This document shows positions 26,201 through 31,585 of a stretch of 64,000 nt of DNA, one piece after another. This DNA is from Diphasiastrum complanatum. Its lineage: Eukaryota; Streptophyta; Lycopodiopsida; Lycopodiales; Lycopodiaceae. Every line of letters starts with the position of its first letter. Within the stretch, counting starts at the first letter, position 1. Both the position numbers and the translations under genes were made by a program. The notes beneath the pieces are model-generated. The model worked only from the letters and a program-made list of their open reading frames with translations, ran no database searches and was not told where the DNA came from. The stretch spans positions 13,597,721 to 13,661,720 of the forward strand of contig CM055105.1 of assembly GCA_029204225.1 (NCBI GenBank). The letters are read 5' to 3'.

Positions 26201-26532
26201 GGATTGTTGAACAAGTCAAAGTCTGGCATGCTAACACTACGTATTTATTGGCATTTGAATTTAGTAGCTATGTTCAACAGTCTGCACTTTTGACTTTCTA
26301 ATGTTTCTGAACAAGACTACCTTCTGTTAATTGTGAGAACATCATTGAGCCCTTCTTAGATTGCACATTTTCTGTTTATCAAACATTTGTCCCTCTTTAG
26401 TGTGAAATGAAATTTCATTACCCCTTTTAATTGTCCTGCTCTTTACAGGTGAAGCATGGAGTGGGCATCAACGAGATTGTTGATCATGTTCTTGGAGCTT
26501 GGGGAAGGTGTACTTCCCAAAAGCCTCACTAA
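1132..26532 (+). CDS. UREG: Urease accessory protein UreG, complete, seven exons
   Basis: UreG is a SIMIBI-class GTPase that works with UreD, UreF and UreH to load nickel into apo-urease in the cytosol. The exons are 1132-1256, 9724-9915, 10317-10377, 21172-21373, 23661-23782, 24095-24199 and 26449-26532. All junctions are GT-AG and in phase, giving 296 codons plus TAA. A His/Asp-rich N terminus (residues about 14-40), a plant-type [11 protein letters not shown] segment, the P-loop GPVGTGKT (101-108), the nickel-binding CPH motif (159-161), ESGGDNL (about 190-196) and the guanine-recognition NKTD (237-240) are all visible. The introns total 24.5 kb and are full of transposons; the P-loop is itself split by intron 2. 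An in-frame ATG at 1033 would add 33 residues; 1132 was chosen because it starts just before the His-rich region, as in plant UreGs. The C-terminal tail after GAW is not the usual one. Identification is firm; the exact start is not. Confidence 0.93.
1257..3220. other. UREG intron 1, left part, no gene seen
   Basis: This is AT-rich intronic sequence. Short open frames here have no recognisable domains. No LTR, tRNA or LINE signature was seen. Confidence 0.5.
3221..3505 (+). repeat. Unclassified interspersed repeat, copy 1
   Basis: A roughly 285-base block whose reverse complement recurs at 24445-24775. Shared words include GGCACCCTC, GACCAGTCCAC, GGCATGCATGC versus AGCATGCGTGC, CCATGCCCCGCCA, TCGGCTACTTG versus CCGGCTACTTG, and GATAGCTTGTCAGGCAGTCA. 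No coding potential or tRNA-like head was recognised, so the class (MITE, SINE or LTR fragment) is open. Confidence 0.65.
3785..4181 (-). repeat. Copia-1 3' LTR
   Basis: This 397-base LTR is nearly identical to 8797-9194. On the element strand it starts TGTTGAAGAG and ends TTCTTCA. A polypurine run, AAGGGGGGGT on the - strand, directly precedes it. The pol stop codon is only a few bases from the LTR. Confidence 0.95.
4176..7244 (-). CDS. Copia-1 Pol: protease end, integrase, RT, RNase H
   Basis: Downstream of the TAG the frame is open for just over 1000 codons in Copia order. GAG-pre-integrase ([14 protein letters not shown]) is followed by integrase core with [19 protein letters not shown] and a [13 protein letters not shown] block. 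Then come reverse transcriptase ([13 protein letters not shown], the catalytic [10 protein letters not shown]) and RNase H ([32 protein letters not shown]). It ends a few bases before the 3' LTR. No other disabling change was seen. The first in-frame ATG after the stop is at 7229, but separate initiation there is unlikely. Confidence 0.94.
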   Translation of the reverse strand, partial: LSSGEVKEIKSVLHVPRLAKNLLSVGAITKQNMVVEFNDSKCLVKDKEKNFKVVAKGMQEGGLYKLFTTIPSQEALSARDTNRDKLWHERYGHLSYKSLQVLNKHKMVVDLLSIKSSSDTCEACALGKQQRKKFPKEKATRAKGILELVHSDLCGPMQVKSAGGAYYLMTFVDDFSRKVWVYFLKLKSEAFKYFKQWKAMVENHTGKRLKTLRSDKGGEYISDEFKDLCKACGIKRQFTAPHTPQQNGVAERKNRSIVECARSMLKAKGLPNSFWAEAVATAVFLLNRSPTKAVEGITPEEAYSGKKPKVGSLRVFGCTAYAHIPKDLRKKLDAKSVKCVFLGYSEGEKAYVLYDLENRRKILSRDVIFDEEHAPKIQEQEKEGITEFIPLIDSTDEDPSQESCKPQVQEQQQEIEPTSSRPLFGQVPEAEVGDKRKTKTVPWDTWSPSTSPTARKKLPRWYWETIKEGQMIEEGESSEQGVRRSLRSHERQETNFALMSTILNADEPQFFHEAMREKVWQHAMQEEYDSIVKNDTWELTTLPEGKQPIGCKWVYKTKFHANGTVDKYKARLVAKGYAQQEGLDYDETFAPVAKMTSIKTVLAIASYFDWDVHQMDVKGAFLDGHPQEEVYMEQPQGFEITGKENLVCRLRKALYGLKQAPRAWYSRIDEYFARQGFEKSKSDCNLYVFREGEDFVVVVLYVDDLLITGSNKKLIACVKKNLSNEFEMKDLGLLHYCLGVEVWKGKRCLFISQAKYAQKLLKKFNMQESKPISTPMDASNKPSKDDGPAFADETLYRQLVGSLIYLTTTRPDIAYAVGIASQYMCKPTEAHWKAAKRILRYVRGTVTYGIGYTDDGNLQLEGYSDSDWAGDRDDRRSTTGYCFSLGSGAISWCSKKQPTIALSSTEAEYRATTRSACEAIWFRRLLEDMQIAQVRPTLLHCDNQSCIQLARNPVYHARTKHIEVDQHFIREKVHSGEIELVYCDTNDQTADIFTKPLSKDKFEKFRTLLGVSLSKIAIKGGC
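7245..8327 (-). CDS. Copia-1 Gag and start of protease (ends at an in-frame TAG)
   Basis: A 360-codon frame starting MASLGESLL. It has a UBN2-type Gag region (about residues 1-200), a lysine-rich linker, a CCHC knuckle [14 protein letters not shown] at about 252-268, and the retropepsin active site DSGASKH at about 316. The frame ends at TAG (7245-7247 on the + strand). The same frame stays open on the other side and continues into pol with no gap, so this is one polyprotein with a single nonsense codon inside protease, not two genes. The start ATG lies about 450 bases inside the 5' LTR. Confidence 0.93.
   Translation of the reverse strand: MASLGESLLVESSKLDGTNYRVWKFKIANILMDKNCWEVMTGTEPVPTSDPELKDYMNRRHKAHRIINLSVKDNIIPHICNARDAADAWTILKSMFETVDSAKLVYLQNRLHTLKMEAGATIGDHITKVKDLLDQLASVGEKVSDRSIVPIVLNSLSFNYQDYVMSLSAREKLPTFGELCGLLLQEEMRRKNLSEREDNPELAFASKKKQNFQKKGKGKKKNSKQSLEQQVSKLQVGEESSTNSSSTPKRKGNCNYCGKYGHFAFECKKKQSDQKKGKNQQSHFVDKVAEEEQSGVLELFTAALSSESTFGGWYIDSGASKHMTPHRDWFSTYEETEDSQHVCLGDNSTRMVRGKGTVAI
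8777..8796 (-). other. Copia-1 primer-binding site (initiator tRNA-Met)
   Basis: On the - strand this reads TGGTATCAGAGCAGG directly after the 5' LTR. It is complementary to the 3' end of initiator tRNA-Met, the usual primer for plant Copia elements. Confidence 0.93.
8797..9194 (-). repeat. Copia-1 5' LTR
   Basis: This 398-base LTR is the partner of 3785-4181. Visible differences from it are one extra G near the GGAGG run, a C/T in AATCCCTTGTG, and a C/T in AATGCTTAGCC. It is flanked by GTAAC at 9195-9199. Confidence 0.95.
9724..9915 (+). CDS. UREG: UREG exon 2 (conserved core to first half of the P-loop)
   Basis: The exon starts after TTGCAG and ends ACAGG|GTATAA. It encodes [19 protein letters not shown] and, after the SPGYFSRRA stretch, [15 protein letters not shown]. 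The final glycine codon is split (GG|A) and is completed by exon 3, which supplies the Lys-Thr of the P-loop. Confidence 0.94.
10317..10377 (+). CDS. UREG: UREG exon 3, 61 bases (P-loop Lys-Thr)
   Basis: This small exon lies between ATGCAG and GTAAGTC. It completes the P-loop glycine and encodes [20 protein letters not shown]. It was found by looking for the residues required between the GTG of exon 2 and the VTNDIF of exon 4; length and phase fit exactly. Confidence 0.93.
10845..11005 (+). mobile_element. Tiny Gypsy-LTR and LINE ORF2 scraps in UREG intron 3
   Basis: 10866-10908 resembles the outer end of the Gypsy LTR at 14639-15147 (CAAGCACCCCTTGACAT, ACACATGGC). 10909-10980 resembles LINE ORF2 near 50510-50590 (GGGGTTAAACCCGACTAT, then TTCTTGGAGATGGA). 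Both are short, decayed pieces. Confidence 0.6.
11365..11805 (+). mobile_element. LINE-D: 5'-truncated LINE, ORF2 C-terminus, 3' hairpin and (CT)n
   Basis: This is a truncated copy. It starts in the acidic and Arg-rich ORF2 end (SDDSDD then RDQRRRTTY, compare 46523-46903) and runs through the 3' UTR. That contains the hairpin ATGCC-TATT-GGCAT at 11741-11754, the tail GGAAAAGATATTAATAAAA and a CT-rich tract at 11774-11805. A second LINE fragment begins immediately after the CT tract. Confidence 0.85.
11806..12836 (+). mobile_element. LINE-E: ORF1 joined directly to a LINE 3' end, no ORF2
   Basis: From the ATG at 11806 an ORF1-like protein can be read with one frame change near 12070. It has a Ser/Pro-rich N terminus, a predicted coiled coil ([31 protein letters not shown]), an RRM-like LNVRFRGI strand and a decayed C-terminal part ([12 protein letters not shown]). 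Instead of ORF2, a 3' UTR follows with the hairpin ATGCC-TTT-GGCAT at 12793-12805 and the tail AAAAGACATTAATAAAT. This is either a deletion derivative or a non-autonomous form. Confidence 0.75.
13296..13983 (+). repeat. Copia-2 5' LTR with a TCGAC-rich array
   Basis: It begins TGTTGGATTTCTATGCTCAG, which recurs at 19898 after a purine tract. It ends at about 13983, where a primer-binding site, TGATATCAGAGC (13984-13995), starts. Between 13360 and 13620 the words CGACTT, TCGACAT and CTCGACTT recur more than a dozen times as a degenerate array. The 3' partner LTR is almost entirely lost. Confidence 0.75.
13984..14637 (+). pseudogene. Copia-2 primer site and Gag remnant
   Basis: After TGATATCAGAGC, a Gag (UBN2-type) reading is visible in broken frames: [19 protein letters not shown], then [12 protein letters not shown] and [16 protein letters not shown] at about 14040-14226. 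Stops and frameshifts follow. The reading is cut at about 14638 by the Gypsy-1 LTR. Confidence 0.75.
14639..15147 (-). repeat. Gypsy-1 LTR with an internal 75-bp duplication
   Basis: On the element strand it starts TGTTAGAGCC and ends GATTGTGCA. Two adjacent copies of a roughly 75-base unit (TGACATGTGTCACTCAT, ACCAAGTGTC, GAGCAT, then a GACYGGTCAA-like word) lie at about 14759-14910. The same LTR, inverted, recurs at 47561-48030, and a scrap lies at 10866. Confidence 0.88.
15532..15744 (-). pseudogene. Gypsy-1 integrase zinc-binding fragment
   Basis: A 70-codon open piece contains [20 protein letters not shown] followed by [18 protein letters not shown]. This is recognisable as the H2C2 zinc-binding region that precedes Ty3/Gypsy integrase. 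Flanking sequence is full of stops. Confidence 0.75.
16116..16304 (-). pseudogene. Gypsy-1 RNase H fragment
   Basis: A 62-codon piece contains [20 protein letters not shown] and [14 protein letters not shown], the N-terminal RNase H region of Ty3/Gypsy Pol. It lies in the expected order relative to the integrase piece. Confidence 0.8.
16305..18650 (-). pseudogene. Gypsy-1 RT, Gag and leader remains
   Basis: Only short readable scraps are left and no domain is continuous. 17547-18132 holds tandem-like phrases ([12 protein letters not shown] and a similar [10 protein letters not shown]) that may be decayed Gag. 18360-18660 has the look of a retrotransposon leader. Confidence 0.4.
18880..19897 (+). 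pseudogene. Copia-2 zinc knuckle, protease and integrase remnants
   Basis: In + frames with several stops: a knuckle-like [10 protein letters not shown] (18895), a protease-like [15 protein letters not shown] (about 19045), GAG-pre-integrase [19 protein letters not shown] (19440-19505), then the integrase C-terminal [20 protein letters not shown] and [19 protein letters not shown] (19690-19850). RT and RNase H are deleted. A purine tract AAGGGGGAG precedes the 3' LTR start at 19898. Confidence 0.82.
19898..20168 (+). repeat. Copia-2 3' LTR stub and unassigned sequence
   Basis: TGTTGGATTTCTATGCTCAG matches the 5' LTR start, but the match stops after about 25 bases. What follows can be read as a Ser/Arg/Gly then Ser/Asp-rich peptide ([23 protein letters not shown]) ending in TAG, followed by a palindrome GCACATGTGC. 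That is reminiscent of a LINE ORF2 end but not demonstrated. Confidence 0.5.
20174..20237. repeat. (GA)n microsatellite
   Basis: About 64 bases of pure GA. It is the (CT)n tail of LINE-G on the - strand. Confidence 0.97.
20238..20445 (-). mobile_element. LINE-G: short LINE 3' end, - strand
   Basis: Reading the - strand: 3' UTR with GGAGACATTTTC, ACATACTTGACATGTAC, a weakened hairpin (GTGCC-TTTCA-GCAT) and the tail AAAAGACATTAATAAAG, running into (CT)n. It is a severely 5'-truncated copy of the family at 49500-49683 and 51330-51440. Confidence 0.85.
21172..21373 (+). CDS. UREG: UREG exon 4 (CPH nickel-binding motif)
   Basis: This exon follows GCTTAG and ends GGAGGAG|GTAAGT. It encodes [20 protein letters not shown] and later [26 protein letters not shown] and LLCESGG. 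The Cys-Pro-His triplet is the metal site of the UreG dimer. Confidence 0.95.
22154..23234. mobile_element. TIR element 1 with GTTCCGGAAC-rich ends
   Basis: A 1.07 kb element in UREG intron 4. It begins CCATAGATGCC and ends GGCATCTATGG, and is flanked by TCCTA on both sides (22154-22158 and 23230-23234). Subterminal DNA is packed with GTTCCGGAAT, CGTTCCG, GGAACAGAACGTTCCG and similar words. No transposase was recognised. Related ends occur at 25299, 26111, 36777 and 39300. The superfamily is not settled because the flanking duplication is 5 bp here and 6 bp in the sister copy. Confidence 0.75.
22568..23041 (-). CDS. Uncharacterised Gly/Arg-rich ORF inside TIR element 1
   Basis: A 157-codon frame on the - strand has a hydrophobic aromatic N-terminal half ([16 protein letters not shown]) and a Gly/Arg/Pro/Ser-rich second half ([30 protein letters not shown]). 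No known domain was recognised. It lies entirely within the TIR element and may be element-encoded or chance. I do not assign a function. Confidence 0.3.
   Translation of the reverse strand: MCLSSVVEHCAEYDRKFSHLHSYPFSFFFFVWCFFDLFSSFSKKFHVDMMSRAINGILMVGLGGKPRGRGPGFQIYTWSEGYNSREALGLSQIPTASTSEPRPRGQPRGSSTSLGTARGRGKLPTSARVRARPRELVASSDSTREGSVLRATDELLS
23661..23782 (+). CDS. UREG: UREG exon 5
   Basis: This exon follows TTCCAG and ends CTTTTG|GTAGAT. It encodes [20 protein letters not shown] then [19 protein letters not shown], the highly conserved centre of UreG. Confidence 0.95.
24095..24199 (+). CDS. UREG: UREG exon 6 (guanine-specificity NKTD)
   Basis: This exon follows TTTCAG and ends GCACAG|GTGCTA. 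It encodes [20 protein letters not shown] followed by [19 protein letters not shown] at residues 237-240 is the guanine-recognition motif. Confidence 0.95.
24445..24775 (-). repeat. Unclassified interspersed repeat, copy 2 (inverted)
   Basis: The reverse complement of this intron 6 block matches 3221-3505 in intron 1. It also holds an internal tandem duplication: GCTGTCAGAGACGTGGTGAA with GTGACTGTCGGGATCC occurs at about 24479-24517 and again at about 24531-24570. Confidence 0.65.
25293..26117. mobile_element. TIR element 2 with GTTCCGGAAC-rich ends
   Basis: An 813-bp element in UREG intron 6. It begins CCTTAGAAGCCC and ends GGGCAACTAAGG, flanked by TACCAA (25293-25298 and 26112-26117). Ends carry GGAACGTTCCGTTCCG and CGTTCTGGAACGTGTTCCG. 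Internally CTGGCCTGCGACTTC and AGCGAGCAGGGAAAGT recur as a tandem block (about 25428-25575). No transposase was seen. Confidence 0.75.
26449..26532 (+). CDS. UREG: UREG exon 7 and stop
   Basis: This exon follows TTTACAG and encodes [19 protein letters not shown], then nine residues and TAA at 26530-26532. The tail is short and lacks the usual end of plant UreG, so the last residues may have drifted. Confidence 0.88.
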   Translation: MKHGVGINEIVDHVLGAWGRCTSQKPH

Positions 26533-28620
26533 TTGCCAAAGCACATGGGTCATATTAGTGATAGTGGACAATAGTATTTGGTTTTTTGAATGTACAAGCA
26601 CAAAATCTGTGAACCTCTTTGACTTTCATCTGTTATGCATTGTTTATTTTCTCATGCATGATATGGCACTTTCTCCCCTCAGAAATGGATACGGCCTGGA
26701 AACTCTTTTACTGTAACTTATTCATTGTTGCACTTGGGGTATTGTCGGTTGCAAGAATTCTGAAAAGCTATGTTCATCTTCCTGCCACAGTAAGAGCTTG
26801 TAAAGTTCTGAAGAACTCAGAGATGTCAAGAATACTTTGGTGGTAGGTAGGATATCACTATGTTCCAGAATGAACTGTATGTTGTCTCTTTTTTTCAGGT
26901 ATTTAGTATCACTCTCTATCCTTTCTGTAGATAAACGACACAATTGTGAGAGTAACAAAATACCTCCTTAGTACAGGTAACAAAGTGAGTTGGCTTTGGT
27001 CAAGGTGGATCCACACAGCATTTATTCCCTATATCTCATAGAGGCTTGTAGTTCTCCTCCCTACCTCTGGCATTTGGTCGTCAAGTTCTATTGCTAGTTG
27101 ATTTGTTATGTTATCAACATTGAAAGCAAGCGATGAGCCTCCTACTTGAATCATGGGTTTGGGGCAATTACCACGATGCAGGGGCCTTCCTTAAGATTTT
27201 ATGCTGTTGAGTTTGTAGTCTCATGCACCTAGAGTGAAAGTTGTATGTATTTGATGCCATTCGGTGGAAAAAATTCAGCAACTTTTTGTCAATCTGGATT
27301 CTTGAAAGAACTGAAGCACACTCACAATCAATAATTTTGCTACATATGAATATATTACATATCAGAGGAAAAGGATTATTGCTAGGTGCTTGATTTGTAA
27401 GAATGGGGTGAGCGCAAGAGGATTTTCTTCCTCTCTCAACTTTGAATTTCTAGCATGTGGATGCTAGCTTGCAAGTTTGAGCATGAGACTTGATTTAAAG
27501 AATCCCTCTTCTTAGAATCAGTCTTTTTTAGGATTGTGAAATGTAGTAAGCGACCTAATTGCAGAATGTAAGTTCAATCAAGTGTGAAGGACCATTTTCT
27601 TCGGGCATCTATGATGGATGCTAGTTGTGGTGAATGTAAATTTTACCAAAGGAAACCTAAATTTTATTTTTAACTCTAACATCTTGCAAAGTCTTGACAT
27701 ATTTTGACTCGGACAATATGTAAGTTCCTTGCATAAAAATGTTGAGGAATTAATCAATTTTTTGGGATAATCAGGTCAAGGAAAGTAGGGCATTACAATT
27801 GTTGGGTTTCTTCAATTTCATTTTTTTTTTGGGTGCACTTTTTAGAAGATTTTCAACCATTGTTCTTTCTCATAGGATACTGCTAGGTCACTACACATAT
27901 TGTCGATTAGATTTAAAAAGATGATACATTGAAGAATGATCTTATAGAGTATTTCGCACAAATTTTTTAAATTTGTGTCACTTCTGTCTTTTTTTAAGTC
28001 TACTTACATTTATTCCTACTATGGGGACACTGGATATTTTTTTTTCATGTTCCAAATACAGGAATGAGTTACAATAACTAGCTTTTATAGTACATTGATG
28101 TTCTTTTTTATATCATAGTTCATAAGAAAATTTTAGGGTTTTTTTTCACCATCAAGTTTTTTGTATTCCAATGTTTTTAAGCCATTATGTTGTCTTTTTT
28201 CACCATTATGTTGTCTTTTGATACATGTTTGCTTGTTTCCAACGAACAATTTGTTTCTTTTTTGTTAATCAAAAGATTGGCAATTGTGCACTGTTTATAC
28301 AGTGATAATTTCTTTCATAGTTTCTAATTTTTTTAAAAAATCTCCATCAACTGGTTTCATTCTCTATTTAGCCTACATCTCATACATTGCCTTCAAGAAG
28401 TCACAAAATTAGTTTTACATATTTGTCTTCTAAAAGCACCTTTGAGTGTGTGCAAAAAACATGAGATCAATCACTTACAAACTCTTGGCTCTAATAACAA
28501 ACACTCTGATAGCAAGGCCATTGGTATTTACTTTTTTGTACAAAGTTGTTTTGGCAATGATTATCGCTTATGGTTATACTTCTTCCAATTGGCACTTTTG
28601 TTTTCTACACCTACATTTAG
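26533..28620. other. AT-rich intergenic DNA, nothing recognised
   Basis: No coding exon, LTR, LINE or RNA gene was recognised. Open frames here are short and low in complexity. It presumably includes the UREG 3' UTR near its start. Confidence 0.5.
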
Positions 28621-28624
28621 GTTT

Positions 28625-28800
28625 TATTAGCTCTTGGATGCACCATTTTAATCCATTGACAAATTGACCATGGTAGCCATGACATGTTCAATACTAGCTG
28701 CGTATGTATTTATAGCTCTTGGATGCACCATTTTAATCCATTGACAAACTCGCCATGGTACTAATGACATGTTCAATACTAGCTGTGTATGTATTTATGG
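28625..28800. repeat. Tandem duplication of about 87 bp
   Basis: Two adjacent copies beginning GCTCTTGGATGCACCATTTT and containing CCATTGACAAA and TGACATGTTCAATACTAGCT. They differ at a handful of positions. No coding function is apparent. Confidence 0.85.
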
Positions 28801-30030
28801 GTTTTTATGCATATTGTTAAAAAAATATACTATAATTTTGGTTTGGTCTTTATCCTCATTTTGAAGTAGAAACTACATTTGTTCATGCACACATTCCATT
28901 AATTTCCTAGAATGGTGCAAATCATCTACAATTGGTGAAATTGTTGATATTTCTTTGGTTGCATTCTTGGCTTGCATATGTCTACCTTGTAGTCCATTCC
29001 TTGGGAACACTCTATTATACGTCTTCAAAATAAAATTGGTTAGCTGTGATGGGATCATCATTTTTCTTAGGTGCACTATTTATCCACTTATATAGCTTAA
29101 AACACGAAATCTTTTAAAACTGGAAATGGCGGAGGACCCACTTTTTTTTTTTAAGCCCTTGCGATTTTTTTGGATTTCACATAAATTTTGAATTTTGAAT
29201 TTTAAAATTAATGAATTGATTGTAAAGTGTTAAACTTTGCTAATATTTAAAATTTGGACCGAGTTATGCAAGATATTTTAAAAATTTTACATTCAAATCA
29301 CTAAAAATACAAATATTAATTGTGTACAATTTGTTATTATAAAAAATAATTGTTAAATTAGGTTGAATTTAATGTAAAATAATTAAAAAAAAATTGCAAT
29401 ATAAAAGATTTTGATATGATTTTAAAAGCTTGTATGCAATTTATTGTTATTATTTCAACATTTAAAAAAATGATACAAATGTAAAATTAAAAAAAAAAAA
29501 GTTTATCTAGCAATAAATTTAAATAACACAAAGATATTTAAAAATCATTTTTGTATATGTGTTTAGACAAAATCAAAATGTACCAAATGGCATTTTTGAT
29601 TCTTGCATTGTAGACCTCAAGGCTTTGTGCACGCTGAGAAAATATGTAAAAACTAGCTAGTAGTTTATTGCCAAGTGGAACCATTATGGATGGCCAAATG
29701 TCACACACTCTTGTACATAGTTAGGTATTGATTTAAAGGTGATTGAAATCCATGTAGATGTTTAGAGCTGGACGAATTGAGCCCCAAAAATACTCATTAG
29801 AGGAGTTCCAGCTCCAAAAAAGACCCTATAAGGATTGCCACATAGGCTACTTGAGTTGTAAACTCGGGCAATTAAGTATGTTAAAACTAAAAAATTTTAA
29901 ACCATAAATGCCGAAAAATAGAGATAATAAAGGGTGTGAGAGGAGTGTTAAAAAACCTTAAAATTAAAGAGGGAGGATGGTGCAATATTTTTTTACAATC
30001 AATGATGTTTTAAATGGAAAAAAAAAAAAC
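28801..30030. other. AT-rich intergenic DNA, nothing recognised
   Basis: Very AT-rich sequence with poly-A and poly-T runs. No feature is supported. Confidence 0.5.
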
Positions 30031-30032
30031 AT

Positions 30033-30088
30033 CTTGAGATAATTGACAAAAGGGAGAATGGGGGTAAGCTTTTTCAAGTTACAATAAA

Positions 30089-30148
<60 letters not shown>

Positions 30149-30219
30149 CCCCCCCCCCCTCCCCCTGCGGTGGAGCTAGTGCCTCCCCCCCGAGTGGGCT
30201 CTAGCCAGGAGCCCAGGGG

Positions 30220-30252
<33 letters not shown>

Positions 30253-30480
30253 ATCTTGGGGCCCAGGTTGCACGGCCGGAGGCCCCGGGCCCACCACTCA
30301 GGGGAAGGTCGGGGGGCCACCATATGATTTTGGGAGAGGGCTAGGGGTGGGCACCTGGCCCCAAACGGAGCCTGTGCCTTGAAGGGGGTGCGCTCCCTGT
30401 CCTCCTCTCTCCTCTATAACCGCCCCCCCCCCCCCCCCCCCCTTGAGATAATTTGACAAAAGGGGGGAATGGGGGTAAAC
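30033..30480. repeat. GC-rich low-complexity island between direct repeats
   Basis: Two similar copies of a roughly 35-base sequence (CTTGAGATAATTGACAAAAG then GGGGGTAA) at about 30033-30066 and 30443-30477 bracket a block. In order the block holds (GA)n at 30091-30145, runs of C, five tandem GAGCCC hexamers (about 30217-30250), GGCCC-rich DNA and a C run of about 20 at 30421-30442. It is strongly GC-rich inside AT-rich DNA. Frames translate to Gly/Ser or Pro/Glu repeats and are not taken as genes. Confidence 0.85.
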
Positions 30481-30577
30481 TTGATACTTAAAATTTTCTA
30501 GCAATTCAATCTTTTTCAAATTTTTGATACTTGACGTTGGTCTCTATAACAGAATAATTGTATTGGGAATTATTTTA

Positions 30578-30588
30578 TTAGCTTTGAT
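30578..30588 (-). other. Copia-type primer-binding site next to an LTR
   Basis: On the - strand this reads TGGTATCAAAGC, a one-base variant of the initiator tRNA-Met primer site. It follows the LTR end at about 30589. No Gag follows it to the left. Confidence 0.65.
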
Positions 30589-31572
30589 ACCACTCTTGCT
30601 GAATACGAAATCCAGTCAAGAGAAAAGCTCAATGTTAAAATATGACATGATCTTTACCAATTCAGATTATTACTTTAGATTGATTAGAGAAATATCTTAG
30701 CAGGTGTCAAAGACAAGCATGAAGGGAGCGAAACAGTTAGGCGTCTATGACAACCATGCTTCCTTCGAGATAGATATTCTGAATGAGTTGTGGAACGAGT
30801 ATCAGTACAAGAGAAATGAATTATCAAAAAGCATTCATTAGTGCAAAACACACAAAGAGAATAGAGAATTTGCATTAAGTTGTTGTGAATACAACGATCA
30901 GATCACGATCTTGGTTTCGAGAATGGTTCAGAGTAGTAGTGCACTATGTGTTGTGATCTTACTATGCTAGTTACAGATTGGATATTATCTCTACTTCTTA
31001 AATTACTTTCACTCTCTAAAGAATTCTGATCGTATGAAATCAGATAGTTTGATACAAAGGAGTTCTCGGAGGAACTCTGATGCACGCTGCCACTAATTAT
31101 TGACTCATGTATTGAGTATATGGAATGTCCATTCATCCTCTATTGGTTACAAAATTATTGTATGTATATATACAACAATTGCAGTAGTCGTGAAGATTAC
31201 AATTGTGTGGGTAATAGTCGTGAAGTGATGCAATTACTGCATAGTGAATGGTGACGTAGTCTGCAACATACAGAGCAGACGATGAACTTTTGACTGGTGA
31301 TATTTTACAATCGTCGAAGGTGTCGAATGAGTCGAGTCGACTTGTTCGCCCTTAAGAAGATGTCAATGTAGTCGGAGTTGAGATGTCAATAGACTTCGGT
31401 TGAGTCGATGAAGTCAACGTCGATGAAGTCGAGTCAATCATGCTCTGCTTCAAAAGTCAATGTTTGCACAAACTGTTCGATTTATGCGAGTAAGCCTGCT
31501 GTCGCTATAGAGAGATAATATAGTACTTAGGAAATGAATTTAGGTGAGTAGGAGTGAAGATTAACTCCAACA
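30589..31572 (-). repeat. Copia-3 LTR, about 980 bp
   Basis: On the - strand it starts TGTTGGAGTTAATC directly after the purine tract GCTTAAGGGAGAG and ends next to the primer-site-like sequence at 30578. A TATA-like TGTATATATACA lies at about 31162-31175. A degenerate GTCGA/TCGAC array lies at about 31310-31440, as in the Copia-2 LTR. Confidence 0.7.
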
Positions 31573-31585
31573 CTCTCCCTTAAGC

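Noticed and set aside
30170-30382. Pro-Glu repeat ORF in the GC island
   Set aside because: It is the GAGCCC hexamer repeat read in frame; no start context or domain, and the opposite strand gives Gly-Ser repeats.
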